Position numbers and translations under genes: made by a program
Part shown: in pieces, positions 48,226-60,260 of the stretch
Layout of the letters: every line of letters starts with the position of its first letter
Position numbering within the stretch: position 1 is the stretch's first letter
The notes under the pieces: generated by a model
The model's input: the letters and a program-made list of their open reading frames with translations, nothing else
Database searches by the model: none
What the model was told of the DNA's origin: nothing
Source of the DNA: Platynereis dumerilii
Lineage: Eukaryota > Annelida > Polychaeta > Phyllodocida > Nereididae
Direction: 5' to 3'
Length of the DNA: 64,000 nucleotides
Assembly: GCA_026936325.1 (NCBI GenBank)
Contig: JAPTHN010000149.1
Coordinates: 62,001-126,000 of the forward strand

Positions 48226-49201
48226 TCTTCAACGTCTGGCCAAACCCCTTTAATCACAAACGATCCAGACAGCAGCTGGGTTCTGGCCACCCTTTGAGTC
48301 TCTGGGTCTGTTGGTTTTTGCTACTGGTTGGCTCTGTGTTAACTGTAGAGCTTACTGTTGAGCTTGGATACTGCCTTGTTGTCCCTGCACTGTCAGATCA
48401 GATGATCTTTCCCCATGGGAGCTCCTTGGGTCAGCCGAGCTGTCTTTGAACAGCCGCTTTTTGATATTGATATGTGATGATTAGTATAGTCCCCTTAAGA
48501 GGATTATGTTTTCAGTTGTGTGGGTCTCTCTGTCTGGCAACACTCTTTGACCTCCATATGAAACGCAAGGATTATCTGATTTTACTCTAAAATCAGCGAC
48601 GACAAATCAAATGGCCTTCTCGTGATCATGACTAATCAAACAGCCTCTATGTTTCCATGTCGAATGGAGAGAAGATGACACTATATATCAGCTATCGTGA
48701 GTCCAGAAGTGCCCTTTTCACAGTGCAACAGGCACTCATTTTGCATGTCAAATTTCCAGGCTGTAACGGTTGGTGTTAGTGCTATACATTGTTTACAATT
48801 TATAGTGTTAACTTTTACAGAGCGTGATGTAATCCATTACTATGTTGGTTGACCGTGTGGTCTGCACGAGGAGATGCCCTCCTATTTTTCCACACTTTTC
48901 CGTTTTGCAGACAAGCTTCCTGAATCTTTGCCTTGTACAAGATGTGCTTGGCATTGCTTAGTAGTCAGATGGTTCCTGTAGCAGTTTGTTTTGGTCGGAC
49001 AATTGTGGATTACACTGTGGTCTTCTTGAGTTACAGTGTAATTCATTGGTAAACTGGGGACGTCATCCTATACTGTTAAAAAGAGTCTGGTGAAAACTGA
49101 CAAACCGAACTTCAGCTGGTGTCCATCCAACCTCTTTGTGTAAAAAAAAAGCTAAGCTATTTTTTTTACATTGTTTTACCAAATTAAACATAAAATAGAT
49201 G
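48226..49201. repeat. Inverted repeat arm 1 (about 0.98 kb)
   Basis: This is the reverse-complement partner of 55471-56429. Matching blocks run through its whole length: ACGTCTGGCCAAACCCCTTT, AGACAGCAGCTGGGTTCTGG, CCCCTTAAGAGGATTATGTT, GGATTATCTGATTTTACTC, TAACGGTTGGTGTTAGTGCT, TGCACGAGGAGATGCCCTCC and ACTTCAGCTGGTGTCCATCC. It includes a diverged family-E MITE part (about 48505-48775). No coding gene is recognised. One minus-strand frame of 149 codons (49063-49512) spans this arm and repeat C, so it is not taken as a gene. Confidence 0.93.
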
Positions 49202-49299
49202 TTTTGTTTCCTTGCTGTTTCATATAAACATTTTGCCTGATATAAAAGTAGGCTACATGCACAATTTGCACAGAAATCAGCCAACGGTGGTTTTGTCTG

Positions 49300-49645
49300 T
49301 TTTGAAGAATTCCTTTCGGTGTGCAGTGCCTTAGAGCTCTTAGCAGATCGGTGGTCCATTGGAAAAATGGATTTTCTTCTTTTCAATTTGCAAACTGGCT
49401 TTGCCACGTCATTCACAGCTATCTGTTGGTTTCCTGTTCTTCTTGTCAGATTTGTTACCTCAAGCCATTGAATTAGTTTGTTTATTGACACCTTTGCTGT
49501 TAGGTTATGCACTGAATCAATTGATTAAACCATAAGTGACACAAACAAATCGTAAAAATATTTTTAAGCCAGTCACATGTCAAGTCCAAGTTGAAAGTTA
49601 ATTTTGAAACTGTTTGGACCGCTAATCCACAAAGAGCTATATATA
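49300..49645 (+). repeat. Dispersed repeat family C, copy 3
   Basis: GATCGGTGGTCCATTGGAAA, CAATTTGCAAACTGGCTTTG, TTAGTTTGTTTATTGACACC, TTTTTAAGCCAGTCACAT and CGCTAATCCACAAAGAGCT match copies 1 and 2. It directly adjoins inverted arm 1. Confidence 0.78.
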
Positions 49646-49889
49646 AAAGGATTATTAATATAGCCACCTATGTGAAATTGATTCTAAAGCCGCTTCTTTG
49701 TGGCCCATCGGTTGTCTCTAACACCACAGTAATCTTTAGGTCTACAACACTATAGGATGGTTGCAAGAAGCTCTGCAAGTAAAAACAGTCAGCTGATCGA
49801 TAACGTCTGGTTGAATTAAAAAATTCCAATTTCAAGTGTTTGGCCTATAGGATTTACTATGATGGACTTTAAAGCCATCGCAATGTTCT

Positions 49890-50215
49890 GCATTAAAGTT
49901 CATCCTGCCTCACGCCAGAATAAATTGCTACCAGAAGTCATTCTTCGTAGATGGAGTGAGATCCTGGAACACCTTGGACGAAAAAACTAGGTCATGCAGC
50001 TCCCTAGAATCATTTAAATGCAGAATAAATTTGTCAACTGTACATAGTTAAACTACACTGCTTTGTACATAACTTGCTTTTAGAAGTGCCTTACCCCTAG
50101 GCCACGTTTTTAAACAGCACGTCAACTGCCACGCACGCACAGTACAACAGCACCATTATACGCCCATGGGTGTCTGTGCTCACAGGGAAGAAAAAGAAGA
50201 AGAAAGTGTGTTGGA
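49890..50215 (+). mobile_element. LINE 3' end (ORF2 C-terminus, 3' UTR, GAA tail)
   Basis: The frame from 49890 reads INCYQKSFFVDGVRSWNTLD, then SSLESFKCRI, and stops at 50049-50051. FFxxGVxxWNxLxxxxxxxxSLxxFKxxL is the usual C-terminal pattern of CR1/Jockey/RTE-type ORF2 proteins. The 3' UTR ends in GGGAAGAAAAAGAAGAAG. It is a different LINE subfamily from 11458-11850, which has another C-terminus and an AAAT tail. Confidence 0.8.
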
Positions 50216-52167
50216 TTAGAACTTGGACAACTTAGATTACTCGTCAAGTTTCAGGTGACTGCAGTGCAGCTCTGGGGTCAATAAATGCCAATGAAAGTGT
50301 CTGTGTCTTGTCAGGATTATAGAATGTCACTGGAAGTATAGGCTTTGACCTCCAGGGTCATTTGTAAAGTAATCATATTGATTTGACAGACAATTTGTAT
50401 TTGTGTATGCTGTATAACTTCACATATATTGTTGTGCCAGCAGAGTCTTTTTGGATAACAGTACTTTGTACTTTTTTATGAAGCACCATCCTGAAGAACA
50501 GTTACATTTCAATGTTTTCAACTAAACAACATGAGATTTTAAAACTTTTTTTTTATAATAATCGCACTAGATTAATACACAATGTATTACAGTTTTAGAA
50601 ATCTATACATTTTCATTAAAAAATCGGTGAGTTGACAAAATATGGCAGGACATTAATTTTGATTTGATTCATTTATAATAGAACTAATTAAAAGCCTTTT
50701 TAAAATGCTAATTTATTATTTCTGTGTCATGGTTATTTGAAATATCATTTGTTACATAAAATATATATCTGTGAATAAAAGAAAGGCCAGGGCTGATTTC
50801 TGAAGTTGCAAAATTAATTCGTTGGATATTGAATAGTAAACAATTCAATCAGTCTGAGAAAAAACTTTTCCATGCCCAGTAATCCTGTATTCATTTGACG
50901 TGTACTTGACTTGAGTAAACGGAGAAGACTCTTTTTACAGAATTTTGATATGGGAAAAGAAACAATTGGCTGAATCAAGTTTAAAGTTATGCAAAGTCAT
51001 TGAATGCAATGTGCACACGGGTTCCTCAGGCACTGGGGCAGAACATTTGGATTGGCTTCACCCAGGAATTAATGCCCGTCTTTCATGCAGAGTCATGTGT
51101 CTTGCCCTGATTAAGTTTTCAGTTAAGGGTAATCCGAGTTAGTCTTGGGAAATGTAGTTATGTCCATGCATCTGAAACATTGCTGGTTTTATGGAAGCAT
51201 CCGCGATCTGAGGCTATGGAAAAAGACATACAGCGAGTGGAAAAGTTAATAGGTTAATCGATTAATGAACAAATTGAAGACCCAAAAATGGGCTTGTTGA
51301 CACATGATTACACCAAAGGCCCGGAGCCGCTGCTTTTTAACAAATTTTCGTTAGTGCCTGTGCCATGTAATCAGTGTTGTTGCCTGTTTCGAGGGTGGCG
51401 AGGAAAGGCATCATGACCTGCCTCCTCGCAGGCAGTTGTAGCCTCAAAGTTTAAAGGATAAGAGAGAGGGAAAACTTAAATTGAAGACTGAATGGAAAGC
51501 TAAACTGACAGCTTCACTTTTCAGGGTAATAGATCACCTCACCTGGTGGTGTGGCTCTCTTGGGGTTACCAGTATTCTGTATCGACCCATTTACTAGAAT
51601 ACATCTTGATCTGATAAATGAAGCCTACAAATGTCAGATTACATACCTTTTTAGTGCTCATGAGTTGTTCATAGCCTTCTCCATTTTACTTAAACCAAAA
51701 TATGAATGGATTTTTAAAAGTAGCGCAAGGACAAAGGACATCCTTTGAAAAAAATGTGGTGTTCGTAATAAGAACCTGCAATGTGTATAACAAAATTATT
51801 AATGTGTACGTGCCTAAAAGGGCTCCAAGAGTTGATTCAGATAGCCATGCCAATAATATAAAAGCAGTCTGAAGATATATCAAGTCCAACAATTCATATA
51901 CCACTCAAAAACTGAAATCAGCAGTACTCAAAATTATTTCATAATCACGTATTGTCTGATATCAGCCATAAGATTTCTGTTTACCTTAGACTTCCAATGT
52001 CACAGTCTGTCATTCTTGTGAAAGTTGTATAACTGTGATTACTTTTAGTCCATGTAATTGGGAATTGAACCATATAAAATTTGGAGGAGAAAATGAACTG
52101 TTCTAGGTTTCTCCTATCTGAAACATTAGTTTATTAAAGTTGATTTTTTCCCCATCATCATTGATGC
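50216..52167. other. No recognisable gene
   Basis: AT-rich single-copy-looking DNA. The 65-72-codon frames at 50945-51142 and 51551-51748 match nothing I know. Confidence 0.45.
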
Positions 52168-52329
52168 TGAATGTCAGTTACATTATTTTAAAAAGTGCTA
52201 CAGACCAACTTTTTCTTCTGGAGTTAATGATGTGGTCCATGTGCACATTTAGCTTTGGGGTTTTGCCTTGAAATGTCCGTGCATGATGCCTGGTTGTCTT
52301 ATGTACATTGGCGAAGTCAAATTGTATAA
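52168..52329. repeat. 160-bp direct repeat, copy 1
   Basis: GCTGAATGTCAGTTACATTA through TTGGCGAAGTCAAATTGTA recurs almost unchanged at 57132-57289 in the same orientation. Differences by eye are a 3-4-bp indel and one base. Unique sequence flanks both. Confidence 0.93.
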
Positions 52330-52661
52330 TAATCGCACAACATTTAACCACCGATTCACATTTCGCTATGACATCAAAAGTTCTGTATGTCCTATAGCAG
52401 GTTGCAATGATATTTCAGACCCATGTTTTTTAATTCCTTGTTACTCAGAACCTACCTCGAAGACATAAGGACCAGAAAAAAAAGTTGCTGGCCATCAATT
52501 ATTTTATTTCTGTTTTCATATGAGAGCTGTTGCTCAAACTAAAACAATTACATACAAGAACCCAGGGGTTCAAAATGGAGGTGGTGTGGTGTCTAAGTTC
52601 GCATCCCCTGAATCCGGCAGATCATTTGTACCACACTGCCTTACTATTCAGACAGGTATTT

Positions 52662-52662
52662 T

Positions 52663-52704
<42 letters not shown>

Positions 52705-52706
52705 TG
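52662..52706. repeat. GATA microsatellite
   Basis: About 11 GATA units. Confidence 0.96.
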
Positions 52707-52764
52707 GGTGATCATAGGTTGAACAACTCTGCGAGACATAACAATATTGAGAGTATACTAAATT

Positions 52765-52935
52765 TTCCAAAATGACGGACCCAGGTTCAAACCCAGGCAA
52801 AGCTACAAAGAAAGACCCTCAGGAGTTCCGACTGAAAACATGTGGCCACCGATGTTGTTTGGATGAGATGTTAATTGGCAGCCCCTGTGTTTCAGTGTTT
52901 GTGCTGGGCAAGTAAAGGATTCCTTAAATGGGGTA
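52765..52935 (+). repeat. SINE family 3, copy 2
   Basis: CCCAGGTTCAAACCCAGGC gives a Pol III B box. GTTTGGATGAGATGTTAATTGG and TTGTGCTGGGCAAGTAAAGG then match the central block of the copy at 13405-13622. The 3' part is lost. Confidence 0.68.
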
Positions 52936-53088
52936 AATTTAGAATACTTGACAACTTGTAGACTGCCAACATTACGAACTCAATCTATCAATCTAGACTT
53001 TGTTAAGAGCTGAAATGATGTGAAATCCTATGTCAGATTTGCATGGATATTTTGGACAGATGGATGGATGATTGGGGCTTTTTAAAAG

Positions 53089-53275
53089 TCCTGTATTTAC
53101 GCAGGCCAATTAGGACAGGAAGAGGACATAGTAATGAAGCAAAAGATTATTGAAACTAGTAGTTCAAACTACTGTCCAACACACGAAAAGGTGACCTCGC
53201 CAATGAGGGATTCAAATCCAGGACCAAGTGATTGGCAACCCATTCCATTACTAATTGAGCTAACTCTACCTCCTC
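53089..53275 (-). repeat. SINE family 2, copy 2
   Basis: On the minus strand GTTAGCTCAATTAGTAATGG is an A box and CCTGGATTTGAATCCCTCAT a B box, with tRNA-like spacing. The body shares AGTCCTGTATTTA, GGACAGGAAGAGGACATA and AAGATTATTGAAACTA with the copy at 33898-34091. Confidence 0.75.
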
Positions 53276-53439
53276 CCGAACGTGTTGGACCATGTCACAA
53301 ATTACAACAAATGTACCAAATTGCAATGTATTGCTCATGCTTACCCTTTTGATAAATCTGTGTAATCTGTTGTGTCTTTGCACCGACAATTTCGTTGAAT
53401 GACCAATAAAGAAGTTTAGTCTTTGTCTTGTCTCACTAA

Positions 53440-53660
53440 TCAGTATAAGCTATTTATTTCATCTCTATAATCTATCCATCTAATTCATGCAATCTATCTA
53501 ATCCATAAAATTCATACATTCTTCTTTATCAATGTAACTATCTAGTATCTAATCTTCTATAGATCTATCTATCTTTCTATCTCTTTCTATCTCTTTCCAA
53601 CTCTTTCGATCTATCTACTGGTATTTAACTATTCATTTATTTAGCAAGCAATCTGTCTAT
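53440..53660. repeat. Degenerate TATC/TCTTTC microsatellite
   Basis: Interrupted TATC, AATCTATC and CTCTTTC words with no long pure run. Confidence 0.8.
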
Positions 53661-53839
53661 GTATATTAATTTAGGCCTATCCATAAATACACCCATCCCT
53701 AAATTGCATTGAAATAGTTAGAAATTTACATATAACTGTTGAATTCCACGTTCTGTGACCCAGTATTATTATAACATAAATTCCCAAGTCAGCAAAATAA
53801 CCAATACACATCCAAATGTAACCCTGACATAGCATGTGA

Positions 53840-53943
53840 GCTCATTTGCATAAACAAAACACAATACACATAATTTTCAAAATGGTGGACAGCTCATTTG
53901 CATACACAAACCACAATACACATTATTTTCAAAATGGTGGACT
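53840..53943. repeat. 52-bp tandem pair
   Basis: GCTCATTTGCATAAACAAAA .. TTCAAAATGGTGGACA is present twice, back to back, with a few changes. ATTTGCAT is an octamer-like word in both units. Confidence 0.92.
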
Positions 53944-55065
53944 GTGTGTACTTAGAATTATTTGAGATCAATACAAGTAGGCTGCAATGACAGCCCTGCA
54001 TCTCTAGTTGTGGGCAATTTAACAATTAGGAGATTATTTGAAATAAGCAAAGAGTTATTTCAGATTTTGTTCTCCAATTTCGAATTTCCCGCCTAAAGTT
54101 TACACTCTCTCACCCACTCTCTCATACACTTTCTCACTAACTGCAAAAAATGGCGGTGTGTAAACGCCTCCATTAAAAATGTTCAACGTCTGCAGAAATA
54201 TCATTTGTTACTGAAATGCTCTTTGTGATATCATATCTGAATACTTGCACATGTTATAGTTGATGTCTCACAATGCCAAAATGACCACTCATTTAGTATG
54301 GTGATATCATTAATGTCCTTAAACAGACAAACTTAATTATCTAGTGTAATATTGTGTGCTGTGGCATACAATTTGTGAGTGGCCAGAGCATAGGCCTAGG
54401 TATCAAGTTGCTGAAAATACATTGTATTCATAGTTAATTATCAATCAATTTGTCTATATATCATCATTCTATCCACTTCTCTCTATCTCAAATTATGTAA
54501 ACGACCATCATTTCACTAATTCACTCTACATTGTTTTTAAAAACTTGCCTGAGCAATTTAGACAAAAATATATTTCTTGCACTCAGAAATTTACCTCACA
54601 GTTCACTCTGACAGTAACAGCTGGATCAAGTGGCCAGATATCTGGAGTCACTGACAATTCCTGAACTAATTGTTGCACTCCATTGATTGAATGAATTCTA
54701 TGTGTGTCAAGTAGAAGTACACAGATATTTTCATTAAATTAACACCTTCTACATGTACTGTGAAAACCTAAAATTCAGAAATAGGACTAATTCAAATCAG
54801 TTCTACTTAATTGGTATCAAAGTTCACACCTGTCAAAAGTGTGGGTAATTTGGTAGCTGGATGCCAATTAAGCTCAGCACTGGGGTATCAGAGTGTATGG
54901 CCCTGCCTTTCATTTCCAGATTGCAATTAGGCTAGTTAGGGGGTTTGATTGCCGGACAAAGCCAATGGCACTTCACATGCTCGTGATCTGCTGATGGCAT
55001 TGGCCTATGTCTTGCACAGACACAGTGCATCTTCTGTTAGGCAACTGACGCCAGTCAAATCAACC
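53944..55065. other. No recognisable gene
   Basis: Contains a CTCTCAC/CACTCTC tract (54105-54140) but no gene or repeat that I recognise. Confidence 0.45.
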
Positions 55066-55155
55066 ACTGACGACGGCGACGGACGTTTGATGCCGTGACG
55101 ACGACTTCAACGGACCAATTATGACGGACGACGACGACCAATGACGACGACTCCG
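55066..55155. repeat. GAC-rich low-complexity tract
   Basis: CTGACGACGGCGACGGACG and TGACGGACGACGACGACCA style repeats, far richer in CpG than the surroundings. The tract ends where the foldback-element fragment begins. Confidence 0.85.
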
Positions 55156-55161
55156 GGGTCT

Positions 55162-55445
55162 AACATTGATGTATACCAGAGTCAGACTCGGCAATCACAT
55201 TCTCTAAGGAAGTATACAAGGCCATCAGCACACTCAGAAAAAGCCCCAGTTTCTTCCAGACAAAATTGTGTGAGTTCCTCAAACTGAAATGATGTGGACC
55301 GCTCACAGGAGCTCGCGGAATAGCACACTAGTCACTAGGTGGCATCACATGACAGCATATGTTCTGATCTGCCAAGGCTGGAAAAATAAGTGGCAATGTA
55401 ACAGCGGTCCACTTGTAGACAGTATCAGGCATATTATGTGAAACA
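55162..55445 (-). mobile_element. Fragment of the foldback element
   Basis: This matches the reverse complement of about 15600-15870: GTATACCAGAGTCAGACTCG, GGCAATCACATTCTCTAAGG, GACAAAATTGTGTG, GGAGCTCGCGGAATAGCACA, ACATATGCTGTC and TCCACTTGTAGACAG, in order. It has one arm part and the spacer only, so it is incomplete and diverged. Confidence 0.82.
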
Positions 55446-55470
55446 GCAAGGAAACAGAACAGTCTATCTC

Positions 55471-56429
55471 CATCTATTTTATATTTAGCTTAGCTTTTTT
55501 TTTTACACAAAGAGGTTGGATGGACACCAGCTGAAGTTCGGTTTGTCAGTTTTCACCAGACTCTTTTTAACAGTATAGAATGACGTCCCCGGTCTACCAA
55601 TGACTTACACTGCAACTCAAGAAGACCACACTGTAATCCACAATTGTCTGACCAAAACAGACCGCTACAGGAACCATCTGACTACTAAGCAATGCCAAGC
55701 ACATCTTGTACAAGGCAAAGATTCAGGAAGCTTGTCTGCAAAACGGAAAAGTGTGGAAAAATAGGAGGGCATCTCCTCGTGCAGACCACACGGTCAACCA
55801 ACATAGTAATGGATTACATCACGCTCTGTAAAAGTTAACACTATAAATTCTACACAATGTATAGCACTAACACCAACCGTTACAGCCTGGAAATTTGATA
55901 TGCAAAATGAGTGCCTGTTGCACTGTGAAAAGGGCACTTCGGGACTCACGATAGCTGATATATAGTGTCATCTTCTCTCCATTCGACATGGAAACATTGA
56001 GGCTGTTTGATTAGTTATGATCAAGAGAAGGCCATTTGATTTGTCGTCGCTGATTTTAGAGTAAATTAGATAATCCTTGCGTTTCATATGGAGGTCAAAG
56101 AGTGTTGCCAGACAGAGAGACCCACACAACTGAAAACATAATCCTCTTAAGGGGACTATACTAATCATCACATATCAATATCAAAAAGCGGCTGTTCAAA
56201 GACAGCTCGGCTGACCCAAGGAACTCCCATGGGGAAAGTTCATCTGATCTGACAGACTGTGACAGTGCAGGGACAACAAGGCAGTATCCAAGCTCAACAG
56301 TAAGCTCAACAGAAAGCACATAGCCAACCAGTAGCAAAAACCAACAGACCCAGAGACTCAAAGGGTGGCCAGAACCCAGCTGCTGTCTGGATCGTTTGTG
56401 ATTAAAGGGGTTTGGCCAGACGTCGAAGA
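55471..56429. repeat. Inverted repeat arm 2 (about 0.96 kb)
   Basis: This is the reverse complement of 48226-49201, at a distance of 6.3 kb. Homology starts inside at CATCTATTTTATATTT and ends outside near GGCCAGACGTCGAAGAA. Immediate outer flanks show no convincing target duplication. The arms may be two copies of one dispersed repeat or the ends of a single 8.2-kb element. Confidence 0.93.
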
Positions 56430-57131
56430 ATGTGCTGCGATGATCGATCAACCTGAGAAGGCTACATCAACCAACTGATGGTCAGTTGGCCACAATGCTG
56501 ATTTGGGATAAATTATCTCAATGAATCACTGAGATGGAGGATGATTAACACCCTCTGATGTGATGCCACATCACTTGATTTCCATTGCAACCCCTTTTAG
56601 TAACATATATAAGGCAAATTCAACATACAAGTTGCAGTGATAACACATGAGTGAAGCTTCTACAACTCTCTGAATCAAGAGAAGCATAACAACATCGCAC
56701 CCAAGAATTGTGGAAGTATTTTCATCTATATTATTTCCACTCTCAGATTTGTGGCAATTCTATGGCACATTTGCCACTTGTTTTCATTGTGTTTTTGTTT
56801 TCGAAAAAATGAATAACGTCTGTAGCAAAATAGACCAACCAAACAGCATACCAACCACTGCAAAGAGATGCACATCTAGCAAAGATTCATACATTGTAAA
56901 TTACAATTCAAGATAGCCTGGTTCCTATTTGTAATGCAGTTTTCATCTTAAGTCTCACTTGTTTGTCTCAGCCTGATTGTTTTGCTATTGACTTTTCCTG
57001 TTATGTGGATTTTGCCTTTTGGTAATGAAGTGGCATCCATTTTATTTGTGAACCATTCATGTAATTGAATGACATTATGAATTAAGATCTGACCTCAAAT
57101 GTGACTGACATTTTTGGTGACCGAGTACCCA
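56430..57131. other. No recognisable gene
   Basis: A TATA-like word, ACATATATAAGGC, at about 56604 could be a core promoter, but nothing downstream reads as a gene. Short frames at 56710-56916 are not recognised. Confidence 0.4.
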
Positions 57132-57289
57132 AGCTGAATGTCAGTTACATTATTAAAAAGTGCTACAGACCAACTTTTTCTTCTGGAGTTAATGATGTGG
57201 TCCATGTGCATATTTAGCTTTGGGGTTTTGCCTTGAAATGTCCGTGCATGATGCCTGGTTGTCTTATGTACATTGGCGAAGTCAAATTG
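57132..57289. repeat. 160-bp direct repeat, copy 2
   Basis: Nearly identical to 52168-52329. A weaker echo (GTGTCTGTGCATGTCTGGC) follows at about 57409. Confidence 0.93.
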
Positions 57290-58438
57290 TAGTTCTCTGT
57301 GGGCATCTCAGTAGCACTGTATCAGATATGTCTTAGACAAATAGTTTGTTCTAGTGAGGCTCCTTAGATGTTCCATGGCATATTTGGGTCTTCAGTTTCC
57401 ACTGTGAAGTGTCTGTGCATGTCTGGCACCTCTGAGCATCTGTGGGATGGGAATAGCTGTCCAAGTGTATGAATGCATCTGTGGGCATCTCAAAGGAATT
57501 GCGCTCATGAGGCAAACTGTTTTTCCTCCAGATGCATCAACTTCTGAATTACACACTGAATGCTTTGCATTTTTGCACATTCCATCATGCAATTCTCAGG
57601 TCATTGCCCCCAGTACAGATGACCATGCAGATGCTGCAAGATGGACTGTCAAACAAAGATAATTTATCTTTCATTTTTGAATTTTCACATCTGCAAAATC
57701 CAGTTGGGATTCAGAATCCACTCAACCAAGTATGGTACAACAAGAGACCACACCAAGTTTACCGCAGGGAGACAGCGTGCACTCTCGAAAACTTTATGAT
57801 CACATCCATTAGCAATGGGCTCTAACTGTTCCATGTCATTGTTGAAGGCTTAGACAAGACTGAACTAGATAGATGACAATACAATTACTCTCCAATTCAA
57901 GAAATGTCTGTTTGTCAAAACTGATAGGTCCAGTTTACCAGCAGAAATGAACTCACAGACAAATGGAATTCATAATTTATTTGCTTGTCTCCCTTGCCTC
58001 AATGATCTGATTGAAACGGGTATAGATATGGGGATGTTGTTTGCAAGTTGACTGGAGTAGAACCATCGTTCAAGAAATTGTGTTTGTAAATTGTAAATTA
58101 TTATTATTCAAGATGGTTTGGTTGCTCTTGATAATGCTCTTTTCATATCTGTAAATGGGGTGTTATACTCTGTGTAATTGTACAGAAAATCGCTATATTA
58201 ACTATATTTATAGTCAATCATTAATTCCTGTCTCGTATTTTTCATTACTACTGATTTTTGCCCTTATGTGGACCTGTCCTTTTCATTATGAAATGCATCC
58301 ATTTTTAGGCAAATCTTTCATCGTGGTGAATGACATTATGAACTTCGACCTGACTTCACGTGTGACCTGCATTTGGAGGTTACCCAAAGTTATCTTACAT
58401 CCCTAACAACCATAGTTTATTCAAGATGTGATATTTTT
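57290..58438. other. No recognisable gene
   Basis: Overlapping short frames (57447-57825, 58155-58406) are open but match no family I know. Confidence 0.45.
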
Positions 58439-58650
58439 GTGCATGAGACCATGAGACAAAATTTGGGTTTTAAAATTTTTAACATTATTATAAATGATTG
58501 TACATATTTGAAATAAAGATAAAGTTAAAGAAATAGATTTTCAAACTTAAGTTAAAGATTTTAAAATAATTTTTAACCATACTATAAATGATTGTACAGA
58601 TTTGAAACACAGATAAAATTAAACAAATACATTTTTAAACTTAAGTTAAA
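58439..58650. repeat. 210-bp direct repeat, copy 1, with internal sub-repeat
   Basis: GTGCATGAGACCATGAGACA to CATTTTTAAACTTAAG recurs at 59130-59345. Inside, TATAAATGATTGTACA..TTTGAAAxA..AGATAAA occurs twice about 100 bp apart. Further on (58640-58770) AAATTTAAATTTAAAGG and CACATTGAAATTGAAATTTG words continue the low-complexity pattern. Confidence 0.93.
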
Positions 58651-59129
58651 GATTAACCTGTTGAAATTTTTAAGTTGAAAGTTTCGCATTTAAATTTAAA
58701 TTTAAAGGTTTCACATTGAAATTGAAATTTGAAGGTTTGACATTGAAATGTAGAATAACGGTTTTAGACCATTAGACAGTTAGTGTCAGATAATGGTAAT
58801 ATTTGCCCTGAAACGAAAAATAACATAATTCATATATTTGTACACAATCAAAGTCAGTAGTGAAATGTCCATAGTTCATGTGTATCGAGGTAGGCAATTA
58901 GCCCAAGTCCATTTAAATATACAGTTCATATATTGAGTAGATCCATTAGCTATGGGCGGTGGACGGGGTTGGTGGTGGCTCTGCTGTAAAGATGATGCCT
59001 TCTCTTGTGGTGTTGTTTTGAAACTGAAGGGTCACATGACCAGTCACATAACTCCCAGGTTCAACACAAGAGGTCTCTGCACAAAAATTAGGCTGGTGTC
59101 AACAGTGCTGCCACCAACCTTAGTTTTTT

Positions 59130-59345
59130 GTGCATGAGACCATGAGACAAAATTTGGGTTTTAAAATTTTTTAATAATTTTTAACATTATTATAAATGAT
59201 TGTACATATTTGAAATACAGATAAAGTTAAAGAAATAGATTTTCAAACTTAAGTTAAAGATTTTAAAATAATTTTTAACCATACTATAAATGATTGTACA
59301 GATTTGAAACACAGATAAAATTAAACAAATCCATTTTTAAACTTA
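59130..59345. repeat. 210-bp direct repeat, copy 2
   Basis: Partner of 58439-58650 at a 691-bp offset, with a short AT insertion (TTTTTAATAATTT) near its start and few other changes. Confidence 0.93.
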
Positions 59346-60260
59346 ATAGTCCATGAGCCAGGCAGCCAAATTTGACCAGTCAGGCTCACTCAGAGGGAGG
59401 AATTCTCATAGTGATTTTATGTTAGCCCTATTTCTCTAGTTTCAGAAAATGGGTGATAGCAATCTGTATCTCGTAGCCTTCACCATGCTATCACCCTGTT
59501 TTTAAACATATGTTGAAGCCTCGGAAATTTCCGTTTTTTGGGTTCCGGTTAGACTTATATCCATAAAAACTGTTGTAACTTCATCAATATTGCACTAAAC
59601 TGCATGAAATTTGATATGTGACATCTTCACAATATACAGAAGACATATCTGCCACAATCAGAGCCATTTGCATCATTCAATGTTTGCATATAAAGGAGTA
59701 TTTTTATCTCAAGTTGCACGTCAAAATTGAAATATAACTAAAACTGAAATCATCCTGTAACTTTGGTATATCACCAAGACATATTTTATAAAAAATCCAA
59801 AATTATTTCATTTTAGTAGCAGGATGCCCTCTCAATCATATGGCATAGTCTCAGCCAATTTGTACTGATATTAAGGTGATATCAAGATGTTTATCATAAG
59901 CACTTCATGTCCGAAAATTGCTCAATTTTCACTTTTTAGAACAGTTTGATGATGATATTTTCAGTTTACTTGCAAGAAGAAGTCAGTGCAGTCAATTATG
60001 ATCGGAGAAATTGATTGATAGATTACAGAGCATGATTTACAGGGCACAGGGTGTTGATTTTGTATAATTTTAGTTAAATTTTGAATATATAGACGGCAAA
60101 GCCTATCACAGGAAAATGTGGATCATGCGAATTTCTCAAAATGATTGTAAGAGCTTTGAAAAGCTTATTTGCATGATAACTGCAATATTTAGATTGCACC
60201 TGTACCATAATTACCCTTTAATCACAACACTTCATAGAAATAATAAACTAATTATAATAT
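59346..60260. other. No recognisable gene
   Basis: AT-rich, with no frame of note. The style (CATAAAAACTGTTGTAACTTC and similar) suggests a dispersed repeat ending in the palindrome at 60261, but I cannot delimit it. Confidence 0.4.

Noticed and set aside
49063-49512. 149-codon minus-strand frame
   Set aside because: It runs across two different repeats (inverted arm 1 and repeat C) and is not open in the other copies of either.
52168-57289. LTR-type element with 160-bp terminal direct repeats
   Set aside because: The interior shows no retroelement proteins, primer-binding site or polypurine tract, and the repeats do not have the TG..CA ends expected.
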